Positions 26,606 to 36,716 of a stretch of DNA of 64,000 bases are shown here, in pieces (position 1 is the stretch's first letter; each line of letters opens with the position of its first letter). The stretch spans positions 1 to 64,000 of the forward strand of contig CAMPOT010000001.1 in NCBI GenBank assembly GCA_946892665.1. Direction: 5' to 3'. Origin of the DNA: Chryseobacterium sp. Marseille-Q5410 (GTDB lineage Bacteria > Bacteroidota > Bacteroidia > Flavobacteriales > Weeksellaceae). A program made the translations under genes and the position numbers. The notes below the pieces were generated by a model. It was not told where the DNA came from. It ran no database searches and worked only from the letters and a program-made list of their open reading frames with translations.

Positions 26606-28525
26606 TTAGTTAGAAACCAAACGAACAACTCGGTACCCTTTGTTGACATACGCACCGGATTTGGTTTTCTCAAACTCGAATTTCGTAGCAAGTTGGGTCT
26701 GTACTTTATTCATTTGTTTGAAAATTTCTCCTTTTTTATTCTCGCGGCTCAACATATCATTTACAACATCAAATCCGATTACCGAATATTTAGAAGGAGT
26801 TTTGCAATATTTTTCTTTATACGCAGCCAAAATTTCTTTCTCGTAATCTCCTTCGGTATTGATTTTTCGATCCATTAGATATACTAAATTTACTTGGCTT
26901 AGCGCATCTTGTTTTTTCTCAAAAATCGGAGAATAGAACATACTGAAAGCTTTGATTCCGTGGGTTTCTTCCCCCAAAGCGATCATTCTATTAGCAAAAG
27001 CGTCGGCTACAGCATCCTTGTCATTCGCTAAAATAGCAATGATGGGAGCAGATTGCCCAGTCATCATATTCTTATCTACCTGAATATCAGCAGCTGAATT
27101 AACGATAATGACATTTGGGTTTCTCAATTCTTTTTCAAGATTTGTTTTCAGATATTTTGCTTTGGTTTGATCTTCATCCGCAAGAATATAGATTTTCTGG
27201 TCAGAATATACATCCTTCGTTTCCTTCACGATGCGATCTGCATACACCATCTCATTGGTTTCGATGAGGATCAGATTGCTATAGTTATATAAATCTTCAG
27301 AATTGGCGAAAGGAGCAACCACCGGAATTTTCGTTGCTTTCACATAATCCAAAACCTGCAAAACACTGGATTTGAAAAACGGCCCAATAATTAGATCGGT
27401 GTTATCAGCGTTGATTTGTGTTAAGGAATTTTTGAAACTCTGTTCGTTTCCTGCATCAATAACCTTAACGTCCAGTTGTTGACCTTTTTGTACGTTTCTT
27501 TCAATAGCGAGTTTTGCTCCCGAAAGGAAATCGAGTGCGAGGGTTCTGTACTTAGAGTCACCAGTATCAAAACCGAAAGGCAACATCAATACGACATTCA
27601 AAGCGTCACCTGATTTCTTTACATATCCTTCGTCTAATTTTTTAATTTTTAAAACCATTCCGGTTTTAAGACCTTGGGATAAACTGGGATTTAAGTTAAG
27701 CAGCTGATCCAAAGAGATTCCAAATTTATTTAAAATCCCGAAAACGGTATCACCTGACTGAACGGTGTACGTTACATAATCATCTGCTGTAGATACGCTG
27801 GTATAAGAATTTGCAAGTTTACTTTCCTGCACTTTCTCCTCAACTGCTGTTTCAGTAACTGTTGACGAAATTGCGTTTCCTTTAATTTTAATAACTTCTC
27901 CCGGACGCAAACCTTTGTCTTCTAATCCCGGATTGAGGGCGAACAATTCCTTTTGTGTTAGGTTAAACTTTCGGGTCAGTTTATAATAATTGTCTTTTTC
28001 TTCAATAGTGTAAAGATCTTCGCTGGTAGCTTTTTCCTCTTTTTTCACCTCTTCTGGTGCAGGGAGTGTCTTTACATCTTCCGGTTTTACAGCAACAGCT
28101 TGCCCCGCTCCAAATTTCTTGATATTCTCCAATGGCAACACTACTTCATCCCCTATTTTCATATGACTGTCCAATTCAGGATTCAATCTTCTAAGTTCTG
28201 ACTCGCTGATTTGATATTGCTTGGTGATGCCATAAATAGTTTGCTTCGGTTGCAACACTATTTTTCCCAATTGGGCAGGAGTCGCAGTAGAATTCGCCGG
28301 TACTGTTTTGGTTTGTGCGCCGGTTTTACCCACTACCAAAACCTCCCCTAATGCTAGTTTGCCATCTTTCACCTTTGGATTTTTTTGGTACAATTCGTCC
28401 AAACTCAATCCATATTTTTTGGAAATATTGTAAGGAGTATCACCTTTTACGACTGTATGTGTCTGGGCAGATAAACCAGAAAAAGCGATTAAACTTGAAA
28501 TTATGAATGATTTTTTGAACATCAT
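26606..28525 (-). CDS. LysM protein with a C-terminal periplasmic-binding-like domain
   Basis: The 639-residue exported protein has a signal peptide ending SAQ and four LysM-type modules, which bind peptidoglycan. They start near residues 22 (HTVVKGDTPYNISKKYG), 88 (LQPKQTIYGITKQYQ), 172 (YTIEEKDNYYKLTRKFN) and 250 (YTVQSGDTVFGILNKFG). From about 310 a periplasmic-binding-protein-like domain follows (LNVVLMLPFGFDTG, then DLIIGPFFKSSVLQVLDYV). A PBP-like domain joined to wall-binding modules recalls the layout of LpoA-type regulators of penicillin-binding proteins, but that role is inference. ATG 28522 is an alternative start. A TATTTTTG -7 box lies upstream at 28543-28550. Confidence 0.85.
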   Translation of the reverse strand: MMFKKSFIISSLIAFSGLSAQTHTVVKGDTPYNISKKYGLSLDELYQKNPKVKDGKLALGEVLVVGKTGAQTKTVPANSTATPAQLGKIVLQPKQTIYGITKQYQISESELRRLNPELDSHMKIGDEVVLPLENIKKFGAGQAVAVKPEDVKTLPAPEEVKKEEKATSEDLYTIEEKDNYYKLTRKFNLTQKELFALNPGLEDKGLRPGEVIKIKGNAISSTVTETAVEEKVQESKLANSYTSVSTADDYVTYTVQSGDTVFGILNKFGISLDQLLNLNPSLSQGLKTGMVLKIKKLDEGYVKKSGDALNVVLMLPFGFDTGDSKYRTLALDFLSGAKLAIERNVQKGQQLDVKVIDAGNEQSFKNSLTQINADNTDLIIGPFFKSSVLQVLDYVKATKIPVVAPFANSEDLYNYSNLILIETNEMVYADRIVKETKDVYSDQKIYILADEDQTKAKYLKTNLEKELRNPNVIIVNSAADIQVDKNMMTGQSAPIIAILANDKDAVADAFANRMIALGEETHGIKAFSMFYSPIFEKKQDALSQVNLVYLMDRKINTEGDYEKEILAAYKEKYCKTPSKYSVIGFDVVNDMLSRENKKGEIFKQMNKVQTQLATKFEFEKTKSGAYVNKGYRVVRLVSN

Positions 28526-28561
28526 ATTAAGATAAATATTTACAAAAATACTGCTTTAAAA

Positions 28562-30178
28562 TTAAATGGAAATAATAATTAATTCCGACTTTTCCACGTT
28601 CATTTCTTGGTAACAATTTTGAAGCCATTCTCTACCGTGATCAGCATAGAAGACAGAGAAGTTAAAAACTCTTTCCTGCCATGTTTTCCCGGGATGTATC
28701 TTCAAAAATAGATTTTCCAGTCTTTCGAGTTTTTCCTGTTGTTTTATTTTTTCTGCCCGAAGCAATCTTTTTCTCATTCTTTCAAAAGATTTCAACTGAC
28801 GCGTTCTTTCGGCTTCTACTAAAGAACCAAAACTTTTATCTGTTGTTTTCGCTTGATCGAAAATGGCCTGAAATTGCAGATTTAATGCTGTTTCACTTTG
28901 ATTGAGAAGTGAAAGAATTTGGTTATCTTCCAAAAGAATGTGTTTGGTAACCGCTGCGAAATCTTTAAAAAAATCATCTAACGAAAGTCCTAATTTCTCT
29001 GCTTTTTTCAAGGTTTTTTCAGCTGTGAAAAGCAAAGAATTTCTAGGAATCAAAACCGGAAAAGGCAAATGAAGGAATGCGAAATATGCTTTCAGCTCGA
29101 GCCAATACATGATTTCGGCATTTCCACCCACATAAACCAAATTCGGCAAGATCGTTTCCTGATAAACAGGACGCAACAATGCATTGGGACTGAATTTCTC
29201 AGGATAATCCTCCAATTCAGCAATGATTTCTTTTTTAGTAAACGAAATTTCAGTATCTACAACATGGTATTTTTCATCACGGAATTCAATTCTGTTGCGG
29301 GTTTCCGAGAGATAAAATAAATTAATTTCCCGCGGATTCACCTGTACTTTTCCATACTTTTCGCTAAGAAAGGAAACGGTATTTTGAGTTGTTTGAAAAA
29401 GATTTTGATCCAAAAGTTCGTTTCGGAAGACGTCGGTCATTTCTTTTTTTAATTCCGGATGATCTCCGTCAATGATGAGCAAACCATACTCTGCAAAAAG
29501 CTCCTGAACCAAAATTCTCGTTGCTTGAGAAAGGGTATTTCCTTTTCGGTAAGCCTTTTTCATCAATAAAATAAGTTCAGTACCAAAGACCGAATCCTTA
29601 AATTCTTCTTCGAATTGCGAAATGAAAAAATCGTCTTCAACTAAAATCCTGCCTACTGCGCCACCAGCTTTTGCCTTTATTTCATAATAATGCTTCTCGG
29701 TTTTGAAATGATTGATTTCCTCAAAATCATGATCTTCTGTTGCCATCCAAAATACTGGAACAGTGTTGTAATCTGGGAATTTTTTGCTAAGAAACTCGGC
29801 CAGTTTGATGGTTTGCAATATTTTATAGACAAAAAAAACAGGTCCGGAAAATAAGTTCAGCTGATGCCCCGTTGTCACGGTAAACGAATTCTCGTACTTT
29901 AAGTACGACAAATGAAGTTTTTGTTTTTCAGAAAGATTAGAAGCAGCGTGTTGCTCTTCCAAAACTTTTGAAAGTACGGCTCTTGTCCCTTGCGTAAAAT
30001 TGCCTTTTTTGAGCAGAAACTGCTCTTCAATATTTTTAAGATTGAAAGTATCTTCCTCGAAACCCTCGATTTTCTGCGTGAGAAAATCCTTGATCAGCTG
30101 TGGGATACTTTCAAATTCTATAAACGGGATATTTTTAATTTTTTCCAAAATAGTCTTAACTGAATAAATACCAAACAA
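28562..30178 (-). CDS. bshC: Bacillithiol biosynthesis cysteine-adding enzyme
   Basis: BshC adds cysteine to glucosaminyl-malate in the last step of bacillithiol synthesis, a low-molecular-weight thiol of Firmicutes and many Bacteroidota. The 538-residue length is typical. The family's Rossmann-like core appears in TVTTGHQLNLFSGPVFFVYK near residue 97 and PVFWMATEDHDFEEI near residue 140. NLVYVGGNAEIMYWLELK lies near 350, and a coiled coil occurs at about 445-495. The start overlaps the end of the porin gene upstream by 23 bases, so both are likely on one transcript. Neither bshA nor bshB is in the window. Confidence 0.93.
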   Translation of the reverse strand: MFGIYSVKTILEKIKNIPFIEFESIPQLIKDFLTQKIEGFEEDTFNLKNIEEQFLLKKGNFTQGTRAVLSKVLEEQHAASNLSEKQKLHLSYLKYENSFTVTTGHQLNLFSGPVFFVYKILQTIKLAEFLSKKFPDYNTVPVFWMATEDHDFEEINHFKTEKHYYEIKAKAGGAVGRILVEDDFFISQFEEEFKDSVFGTELILLMKKAYRKGNTLSQATRILVQELFAEYGLLIIDGDHPELKKEMTDVFRNELLDQNLFQTTQNTVSFLSEKYGKVQVNPREINLFYLSETRNRIEFRDEKYHVVDTEISFTKKEIIAELEDYPEKFSPNALLRPVYQETILPNLVYVGGNAEIMYWLELKAYFAFLHLPFPVLIPRNSLLFTAEKTLKKAEKLGLSLDDFFKDFAAVTKHILLEDNQILSLLNQSETALNLQFQAIFDQAKTTDKSFGSLVEAERTRQLKSFERMRKRLLRAEKIKQQEKLERLENLFLKIHPGKTWQERVFNFSVFYADHGREWLQNCYQEMNVEKSELIIISI

Positions 30179-32084
30179 TTCCCAGATTCAGTCGGAAATC
30201 ATAAATCGGATAATTTGGCGCGGTAAAAGATTTGTTCTGCATGAAAGTAGTATTCAAATGCTGCGCTTCGATAAAGAAGAACATCCGCTTCACTTTCAAA
30301 TTGAAATACACATCAGCAATCGGCTGTCCACCGATGGAGTAAGAATTGGCATTGGGTAAAATAAATTCGTTGAGCACCGGGAAATATTCCCGTGAGGCGA
30401 ACTTAGTGAAATAATACACTTTTATTCCTGCTTGAATTTCTGCCGCTTTTTTAAATGCTTTGGATTGCCAAAAAAGATTCGCCCGACCAATAAAATTAGG
30501 CATTGGCAACAAATCTTTATTCCCAATTGCACTTTGGAAAAGCACTTTCGGATTCAAATAGAAATTGCCATAAGAAAAAGTTGCTTCTCCACCAATTTGG
30601 GAAATATTTAAAGAAGAACTGCTCTGCTGTGATTGTGCATCTGCATCTAGATAAGTGAAATTATCAATTCTGAAATAATTAGCAAAAACACTGCTTTTAA
30701 ACCATTTTAGGTTTACATCACCTCCAATTTCGGTAATCGATTCGTTGTTCGGATTTTCTAAATAATAATTGAATTTGCGGTAAATCGAAGGATTCATTAA
30801 CAAATTAAAGCTCGGGGATGCCGTTTGAAAATTCACCTTGACATTCACGAAATAACCTTCGATCGGTTCGAATTTCAGTAGGTTTTGCGAACGCAGAAAA
30901 CTCCCGAATTCGTTTCCATTGGAAAACTCCAAATTGGAATTAAGAGCGACTTTGTTCCAAAGCTTAATTTGTAAATTACCTACTGCGCCAATTCGGTTTT
31001 CCGATCTTTCCTGTGGAATATTAAAAGATGCCGGCAAAGCGGTTCCTATTCCCAATTTGATTATTTGATGGCGAACTCCAGCATCTAATTTAAAATGTTC
31101 CCTGTCGAAAAGAACGCTAACGGTATTGCTTAAGTTCTTGGAATATTTCTTCGAAGAAAGCGGATAATCGATTAAATCCGCTTCGTCGGCATAGTAAAAA
31201 CTTTCGGGTGCAGACTGATTGTAAAAATATTTATTGGCTTGATGAAAGATGGTATGTCTAATTTTGAAAGGAAATTTCTCCGATGCAAAAGGCCGGAACT
31301 GTTGGCTGAAATAATACCTTCTGTAAGAAAATCTGGAATCCGACCCAGAAAGATTGACCGGCAAATTCAATCGGTTATCGAAATTACTGTTTCCATCGAG
31401 AAAAAGACTAATATCGGAAACCCCGCCATTCTCTTCATTATTCACATTTTGGTGCAGATAGTGCGCGAAAGCTTCGTACTTATTGTTCTTGGAAGTATAG
31501 TGCCCGGAAAAAATGATATTGTTGTTGGAAGCCAAATTATTCTGATATACTCCCAAGGACCTCAAACCCATATATTCGACCGCAAAGTTGAAGTGTTTAC
31601 CAATGTTTTGAGTGTAAGTGGATTGCAGCGCTGCTCCACTGCTCACCGAATTATGATACACGAAAGCCGTGGTGGGGGTTTTTACATCGTAATATTTAAC
31701 GTCATTAACACCAAGAATCATAAATGATTTATTGGTGGGAAGCAAGGATAGGTTTTGCTCGGGATTTACCTCATAAACCAGTGGTTGATAACCTGAACCA
31801 ATATTGGCAAACTGTATTTTCCCAAAATTATCGCGGTTGTTGTATTGTGAAAAGATAAAAGTTTTGTTGTGGCTCAAAACCGTATCAAATATCTTTTTCT
31901 CGGAAAACTGAGTTTGATATTGATAATCGTAAATCGTGGGCTTAAAAATCACCAGTGAATCTTTCCGTCCGGAATCAATAACCAGGGTGTCCTGAGGTTT
32001 CACTCTGTTGGAATCGGTTTTGTTGACGAACTGCGCAACAAGCAGGGTGTTGCAAAATAATAGACAGAGAAAGAAGTATTTCAT
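30156..32084 (-). CDS. Putative outer-membrane porin
   Basis: The 642-residue protein has a signal peptide ending LVAQ. The rest is dominated by alternating polar and aromatic strands with many Tyr, Phe and Asn (for example YFYNQSAPESFYYAD and NLEFSNGNEFGSFLR) and ends in an aromatic C-terminal strand (FRLNLGIVWYLFS), as in outer-membrane barrels. It matches the type annotated as putative porin in Flavobacteriia. The channel substrate is unknown. bshC overlaps its 3' end. A -7 box TACATTTG lies at 32102-32109. Confidence 0.85.
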   Translation of the reverse strand: MKYFFLCLLFCNTLLVAQFVNKTDSNRVKPQDTLVIDSGRKDSLVIFKPTIYDYQYQTQFSEKKIFDTVLSHNKTFIFSQYNNRDNFGKIQFANIGSGYQPLVYEVNPEQNLSLLPTNKSFMILGVNDVKYYDVKTPTTAFVYHNSVSSGAALQSTYTQNIGKHFNFAVEYMGLRSLGVYQNNLASNNNIIFSGHYTSKNNKYEAFAHYLHQNVNNEENGGVSDISLFLDGNSNFDNRLNLPVNLSGSDSRFSYRRYYFSQQFRPFASEKFPFKIRHTIFHQANKYFYNQSAPESFYYADEADLIDYPLSSKKYSKNLSNTVSVLFDREHFKLDAGVRHQIIKLGIGTALPASFNIPQERSENRIGAVGNLQIKLWNKVALNSNLEFSNGNEFGSFLRSQNLLKFEPIEGYFVNVKVNFQTASPSFNLLMNPSIYRKFNYYLENPNNESITEIGGDVNLKWFKSSVFANYFRIDNFTYLDADAQSQQSSSSLNISQIGGEATFSYGNFYLNPKVLFQSAIGNKDLLPMPNFIGRANLFWQSKAFKKAAEIQAGIKVYYFTKFASREYFPVLNEFILPNANSYSIGGQPIADVYFNLKVKRMFFFIEAQHLNTTFMQNKSFTAPNYPIYDFRLNLGIVWYLFS

Positions 32085-32127
32085 TGTTAAACTTTGGACT
32101 ACAAATGTAAGAAATATAGGGAAATAA

Positions 32128-32154
32128 AAAACCCCGCATATCTAGCGGGGTTTT
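32128..32154 (-). terminator. Terminator of the first susC-susD pair
   Basis: AAAACCCCGC and GCGGGGTTTT form a perfect 10-bp stem with a 7-base loop. On the minus strand a T run follows. It begins 17 bases after the susD stop codon. Confidence 0.9.
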
Positions 32155-32170
32155 GAATACTTACTTTGGA

Positions 32171-33598
32171 TTAGTTATAGCCGGGATTTTGGACTACATT
32201 AGGATTTGTTTGCATTTCCGAAATAGGAATTGGCCAAACAAATTTATAATTGTCTGCTTCAGCGACAAAAGTATTGTTGTTTTGTCCTGTTTTATCAACC
32301 GGTTTATGATTTCTCTTAAGGTCAGTCAATCGGTGACCTTCCAAGAAAAATTCAAATCCTTTTTGTCTTAAGATTTCGTCGAGCAATGCTTGCCCTGAAG
32401 TTGCAGGAATTAAGTAACCGGTATCTCTATAGGTTTTAACCCAAGCTTGAAGACCGGAAGCAGCAGCAGCAGGATTCTGGTAATAGTTTGCTTCCGCCAA
32501 AATAAATACCGCTTCTGTTTTCCTGAAAAGCACCACGTCTTTTGCCGCAGAAGTATATTTTCTAACGTCAATTGGTTTCGGATTATCCCCTAAATTGTTC
32601 ACATAAGCATTAGAAGTGTACCATGTAGTTCTTCTAATATCAGTGGATGGAAACGTTTCCCAGAAACTTCTTCTCATCCAGTTTTGTTTATAAGTTCCAG
32701 CTGACGACCATGTTCCTGATAAAGCATCATTTGAACCAAGGTTAACAGTTGAAGATTCATAAATTTGAAACAACGTTTCGTTGACATCACTATCACCTAA
32801 AAAATAGGAGCCCACTTTATATCTTTCTAGCAGAGGGGTGGAACCTTCTAACGTTTTATTCGCAAATTCGACTGCTTTTGGATAGTTCTTCATATAAAGA
32901 TATGTCCGTGCTGTCAATAGATTTGCGGCTTCAATATTAAATTTGTTTTTACTGGTACTATAATCTGGACTAAGATTCGCGTTCGCGTAATTCAAATCAG
33001 CAAGTATCCCGTTATAAACCTCACTTACAGTAGATCTAGGCAACCTTTGTTCAATATCAAAGGTAGTAGGATACGGAACCCCAAGCGATTGATCTCCTTC
33101 GCCATAGTTTGGTGCAAAATATTGCATCAAAGTCAAGTAGGAATATGCTCTTACGGCATGCGCATGAGCAAACAAATCAGTTGTTGGTGCACCACCAGCA
33201 TCACCTTCAGGAATTTTCCCTTCATATTCTAAGATGAAATTGGCATTTGCTATGATATTATAAAGACTGTTCCACAGACCATCACTTACGCCATCACTTG
33301 GGCTAATGTGTCCCCATCCATTTGTTTGGGTAAATCTTCCGGAATTCACCATTCCCACAAAGGCGAGGTCACCGGTAAGTTCTTGATACGTTTGATGATT
33401 GGCACCAAAAGCCGACGCGGAATTCATTGTGGCATAAAGACCATTAACCGCAACTTCTAAATCCGCTTTAGTTTTTAGTGATCCGCTTGGAGAAATGACG
33501 GTAGAGCTTGGTGGTAGATCGGTAAGGAAACTATCAGTACAAGAAGCGACTCCTAGTGTTGTGAAAACGGTTGCTATAAGTATATTTTTAAATTTCAT
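32171..33598 (-). CDS. SusD/RagB-family nutrient-binding lipoprotein, first pair
   Basis: SusD proteins are surface lipoproteins that cap a SusC channel and bind glycans or peptides. The 475-residue protein has lipobox VASC (Cys near residue 20). It shows the SusD TPR core near residue 115 (NIIANANFILEYEGK, then AHAVRAYSYLTLMQYF). The C-terminal signature is RQKGFEFFLEGHRLTDLKRN and then WPIPISEMQTNPNVVQNPGYN. The ligand cannot be read. It follows the paired susC after 16 bases and ends at a strong terminator. No glycosidase or sulfatase gene sits beside the pair, so this is not a typical polysaccharide-utilisation locus. Confidence 0.94.
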   Translation of the reverse strand: MKFKNILIATVFTTLGVASCTDSFLTDLPPSSTVISPSGSLKTKADLEVAVNGLYATMNSASAFGANHQTYQELTGDLAFVGMVNSGRFTQTNGWGHISPSDGVSDGLWNSLYNIIANANFILEYEGKIPEGDAGGAPTTDLFAHAHAVRAYSYLTLMQYFAPNYGEGDQSLGVPYPTTFDIEQRLPRSTVSEVYNGILADLNYANANLSPDYSTSKNKFNIEAANLLTARTYLYMKNYPKAVEFANKTLEGSTPLLERYKVGSYFLGDSDVNETLFQIYESSTVNLGSNDALSGTWSSAGTYKQNWMRRSFWETFPSTDIRRTTWYTSNAYVNNLGDNPKPIDVRKYTSAAKDVVLFRKTEAVFILAEANYYQNPAAAASGLQAWVKTYRDTGYLIPATSGQALLDEILRQKGFEFFLEGHRLTDLKRNHKPVDKTGQNNNTFVAEADNYKFVWPIPISEMQTNPNVVQNPGYN

Positions 33599-33614
33599 TG
33601 TTTAATTTTTTTTA

Positions 33615-36461
33615 TTAAAAATCAATTGTAACTCCAAATAGATATTGTTTCATATTTGGCTGTGTTTGATCGTACACACCCATTCCACCGATTGTACCCA
33701 TAGTGTTGGAGTTGGCTTCCGGATCGAATGGCAAGTTTTTATCAAACGCATAAGTCCAGAGATTTACTCCTCTTAGATATAGATAAATGCCTTTAGGACC
33801 AAATTCTCCCAAAATGTTTTTAGGAATTCTGTACCCTAATTCTAAACTTTTCAACCTCACATGATCACCTTTGAACAGGTATCTGGTTGAATGCAGACGA
33901 GTTGCGGTATTACCAGGCAAAAATTTCGGACGGTCTGAGTTCGGATTATCTACAGTCCAGCTATTTAAAGCATCTGCGAACTGAACACCTTGGATATCTT
34001 GACCATCATTGTTGAAATAACGTTGCCATAAATCATATACGTAGTAATCGCCCATATAGGTGAATAGGAACGAAAGCGAAAGATTTTTATAATTGAAATT
34101 ATTTGTTAAACCTGCTGTATGCGTAGGCAAAGCATTTTTACCGGTCATCATTCTTAGCGCTTTTGAAGTATCATTCGTTGTTTCAGTGAGTGCTTCGTTG
34201 GTATACCACAGCGCATCACCATTGGATTTATCCACTCCCGCGTAAGCATATAAATACCATTCGGTTGGGTTATGATCTACAAGAAAACGCTTAGCAAAAG
34301 TTCGGTCGACAAATGGGCTCAATAATTTTGTAACCTTAGAATCATTATAAGAATAATTTCCAGTTACTGTCCATTTGAATTCTTCTCTACTAACGATATC
34401 TGCACTAAAGCTTGTTTCAACTCCTGATGATACAGATGAAACTGCATTTCCTAATAAGTAAGGGAATCCAGTAGATCCAGGGTTTGGAACATCGCTGGTT
34501 AACTGATCCACAACATCGTTTTTGTACCAATCTACAGAAACTCGATATCTATTTTTATAAAAACCTAAATCGATACCGATGTTTAATTTTTTCGAAGTTT
34601 CCCATCCTAAATCAGGGTTACCCGGCGCAATCGAATTCCCAGAAGCTTCTAAGTAAGAATTTGGAGTAAGTAGGTTGTATTTTCTATAGAGAAAATCATC
34701 TCCCCCTGTATTTCCCACTTCACCATAACTAGCACGAACCTGGAAGTTCTGGAAAGTATCTGCAATATTACCAAGGTTATGTACATTCACATTTGCTCCT
34801 GCGGCCCAGAAATTACCATATTTTACATTATCCCCGAAGTGCGAAAATCCATCTCGTCTGAAAGATCCGGTAATATTAAAGTAATTTTTGAAGCCGTAAG
34901 AAGCTCTAGCGATATACCCTATTAAGTTCCATTCGGTATTATCAGAAGAACCATCAGCAATATTTGCTGCATTAGCCAAAGTTACAAGATCCCAGTGACC
35001 GGATAAATAACCCTGACGGAGTACAAAGGTGTTTTTCGAAACTTTGTTTGTTGCTTCGGCACCTACCGATAAATTAAGGTCATGATCTTCATTCTCACCT
35101 AACTTCACATTATAATGCACCAAATTTGACCAGTTCCAAGTAGAGTAGCTGTAATCTGTTTTGATACCATTTCCATTTCCTAATTCATCTCCAGCATTTA
35201 CCCCATCAGCAAAATCTGGATTCTGCCACTCGAATTCATCATAGTAATTATAATCAATCCCAATATTGGAAGAGAATCTAAAGTTTTTTGCAAAGTTGTA
35301 ATCAACCCCTAATGAAGACAAAATTTTGGTGAATGTCGATTTTCTCTTATTAACATCCTGAATTCCCACCAAGTTGAAATCAGTACCTATTCCTGAAATT
35401 AAATTTAGGTTATAGGAACCGTCTTCATTATAAATCGGTTGAGTTCCGTTAATAAATCTTGACCCTAAGATTGGGTTTTGAAAATATCCATAATCCAAAG
35501 GTCCTTTTTGATTTGCTCTGGATAACATGTTGGACATTTGCACGATCAATTTGTCGGAAACTTTCCAAGTACCCTTTAATGAGGCATTTAGTCTGTTATA
35601 AGAAGCGTCTCTACTGATCCCTTCTTGATCGGTATAACCTAATGAGGCATAAATATTAGCAAATTCGGTACCTCCGGAATAGTTGATGGTGTTTCTACTA
35701 AAAATTGGAGATGCATTTCTGGTCGCTTCCTGCCAATTATCGTTGGTTTTACCATCCCAGTTATAATATGAAATTGCATTAGCGGTAGCATCTGCCTCGC
35801 TTTGCCCTTGGTTCATATACCCCATGGTAAGTAATTTCACCATTCCCGGCCCATCAAGCAAATCATATTTTTCATACGCTTCTGTACCGGCACCGATTTC
35901 TGAGTTTAAACTAAATTTGCCCCCTTTTTTTCCTGATTTTGTTTTAATCACGATAACACCTGCAGCCCCTCTGGAACCGTAAAGTGAAGTAGTAACCCCA
36001 TCTTTCAGAACCTCAATCGATTCAATATCTGCAGGGTTAATCATCGCTAAAGCATTTGAGGTAGTTGCAACACCTGCAGCATCACCCGTTAGAACCGGCA
36101 CCCCATCTACGATGTAAAGCGGCTGGGTATTTCCTGACAAACTGCTGATACCTCTGATCAAAACCCTAGCGTTGGAACCTGGCTGACCACTGTTAGAGTT
36201 AATTACAACCCCAGAAGCTTGACCTGCAATCGCTAAATCTAAGGACACTGCGTTTGGCTTTTCTAAAACTTTTGATGAAATTAAAGAATACGAACCAACT
36301 TTTTGTTCTTGGGATTCTTTAATACCGTAAGACCCTAAAACTACCACCTCTTCAATATCCTGTGTTTTGGTAGCCGTGTCCTTTTTTGCCTTCTGAGCCA
36401 TGAGCGTATGCCCGGCAAAGAACAATACACCAACACTTAAAACTCGTAATTTTACATTCAT
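33615..36461 (-). CDS. SusC/RagA-family TonB-linked outer-membrane protein, first pair
   Basis: The 948-residue transporter imports nutrients across the outer membrane using TonB energy. A signal peptide (GVLFFAGHTLMAQ) is followed almost at once by a Ton-box-like stretch (DIEEVVVLGSYG) and the plug domain (RVLIRGISSLSGNTQPLYIV near 105). The barrel of about 700 residues ends with the aromatic strand KQYLFGVTIDF. The N-terminal carboxypeptidase-regulatory domain found in many SusC proteins is absent. Its promoter carries the inverted repeat shared with the other susC gene. Confidence 0.95.
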   Translation of the reverse strand: MNVKLRVLSVGVLFFAGHTLMAQKAKKDTATKTQDIEEVVVLGSYGIKESQEQKVGSYSLISSKVLEKPNAVSLDLAIAGQASGVVINSNSGQPGSNARVLIRGISSLSGNTQPLYIVDGVPVLTGDAAGVATTSNALAMINPADIESIEVLKDGVTTSLYGSRGAAGVIVIKTKSGKKGGKFSLNSEIGAGTEAYEKYDLLDGPGMVKLLTMGYMNQGQSEADATANAISYYNWDGKTNDNWQEATRNASPIFSRNTINYSGGTEFANIYASLGYTDQEGISRDASYNRLNASLKGTWKVSDKLIVQMSNMLSRANQKGPLDYGYFQNPILGSRFINGTQPIYNEDGSYNLNLISGIGTDFNLVGIQDVNKRKSTFTKILSSLGVDYNFAKNFRFSSNIGIDYNYYDEFEWQNPDFADGVNAGDELGNGNGIKTDYSYSTWNWSNLVHYNVKLGENEDHDLNLSVGAEATNKVSKNTFVLRQGYLSGHWDLVTLANAANIADGSSDNTEWNLIGYIARASYGFKNYFNITGSFRRDGFSHFGDNVKYGNFWAAGANVNVHNLGNIADTFQNFQVRASYGEVGNTGGDDFLYRKYNLLTPNSYLEASGNSIAPGNPDLGWETSKKLNIGIDLGFYKNRYRVSVDWYKNDVVDQLTSDVPNPGSTGFPYLLGNAVSSVSSGVETSFSADIVSREEFKWTVTGNYSYNDSKVTKLLSPFVDRTFAKRFLVDHNPTEWYLYAYAGVDKSNGDALWYTNEALTETTNDTSKALRMMTGKNALPTHTAGLTNNFNYKNLSLSFLFTYMGDYYVYDLWQRYFNNDGQDIQGVQFADALNSWTVDNPNSDRPKFLPGNTATRLHSTRYLFKGDHVRLKSLELGYRIPKNILGEFGPKGIYLYLRGVNLWTYAFDKNLPFDPEANSNTMGTIGGMGVYDQTQPNMKQYLFGVTIDF

Positions 36462-36488
36462 ATTAACACATTTTAATATTTAATGGAA

Positions 36489-36520
36489 CAAATATGTTAA
36501 TTTATTTTAACATATACAAA
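36489..36520 (-). promoter_or_regulatory. Promoter and inverted repeat of the first susC
   Basis: On the minus strand TTTG (plus 36517-36520) is followed after 20 bases by CATATTTG (plus 36489-36496), close to the -33/-7 consensus. Within it lies ATGTTAA-N6-TTAACAT at 36494-36513. The same arrangement, with identical spacings including the 32 bases to the start codon, occurs at the second susC. Confidence 0.65.
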
Positions 36521-36656
36521 TTAAAATTTCCATATTCTTAAGTTATTTTTATTTTTGTTAACATAATAGCGAAAAATAGGTGTTTTATTTTCAGAAGTAG
36601 TAGGCATACAGGGAAGGTTGGTGAAAATTACCTAATGTGCCCACCTGTAATAAAAT

Positions 36657-36686
36657 GATAAAGCCACCCTTACGGATGGCTTTATC
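36657..36686 (-). terminator. Terminator below the decayed susD
   Basis: GATAAAGCCACCC and GGATGGCTTTATC pair over 13 bases with one wobble on the minus strand, around a 4-base loop. A T-rich stretch follows. It probably once ended the operon of the decayed susD. Confidence 0.8.
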
Positions 36687-36716
36687 GGATGAAAAATCAT
36701 TTAATATTTATTTTTA

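Noticed and set aside
30156-30178. Frameshift between the porin and bshC
   Set aside because: Both proteins are complete with normal ends; the 23-base overlap is a simple gene overlap.
36591-36620. Possible remnant of a susC C-terminus (CAGAAGTAGTAGG also found near 38620)
   Set aside because: Only 13 bases match and the translated frame does not continue as SusC.
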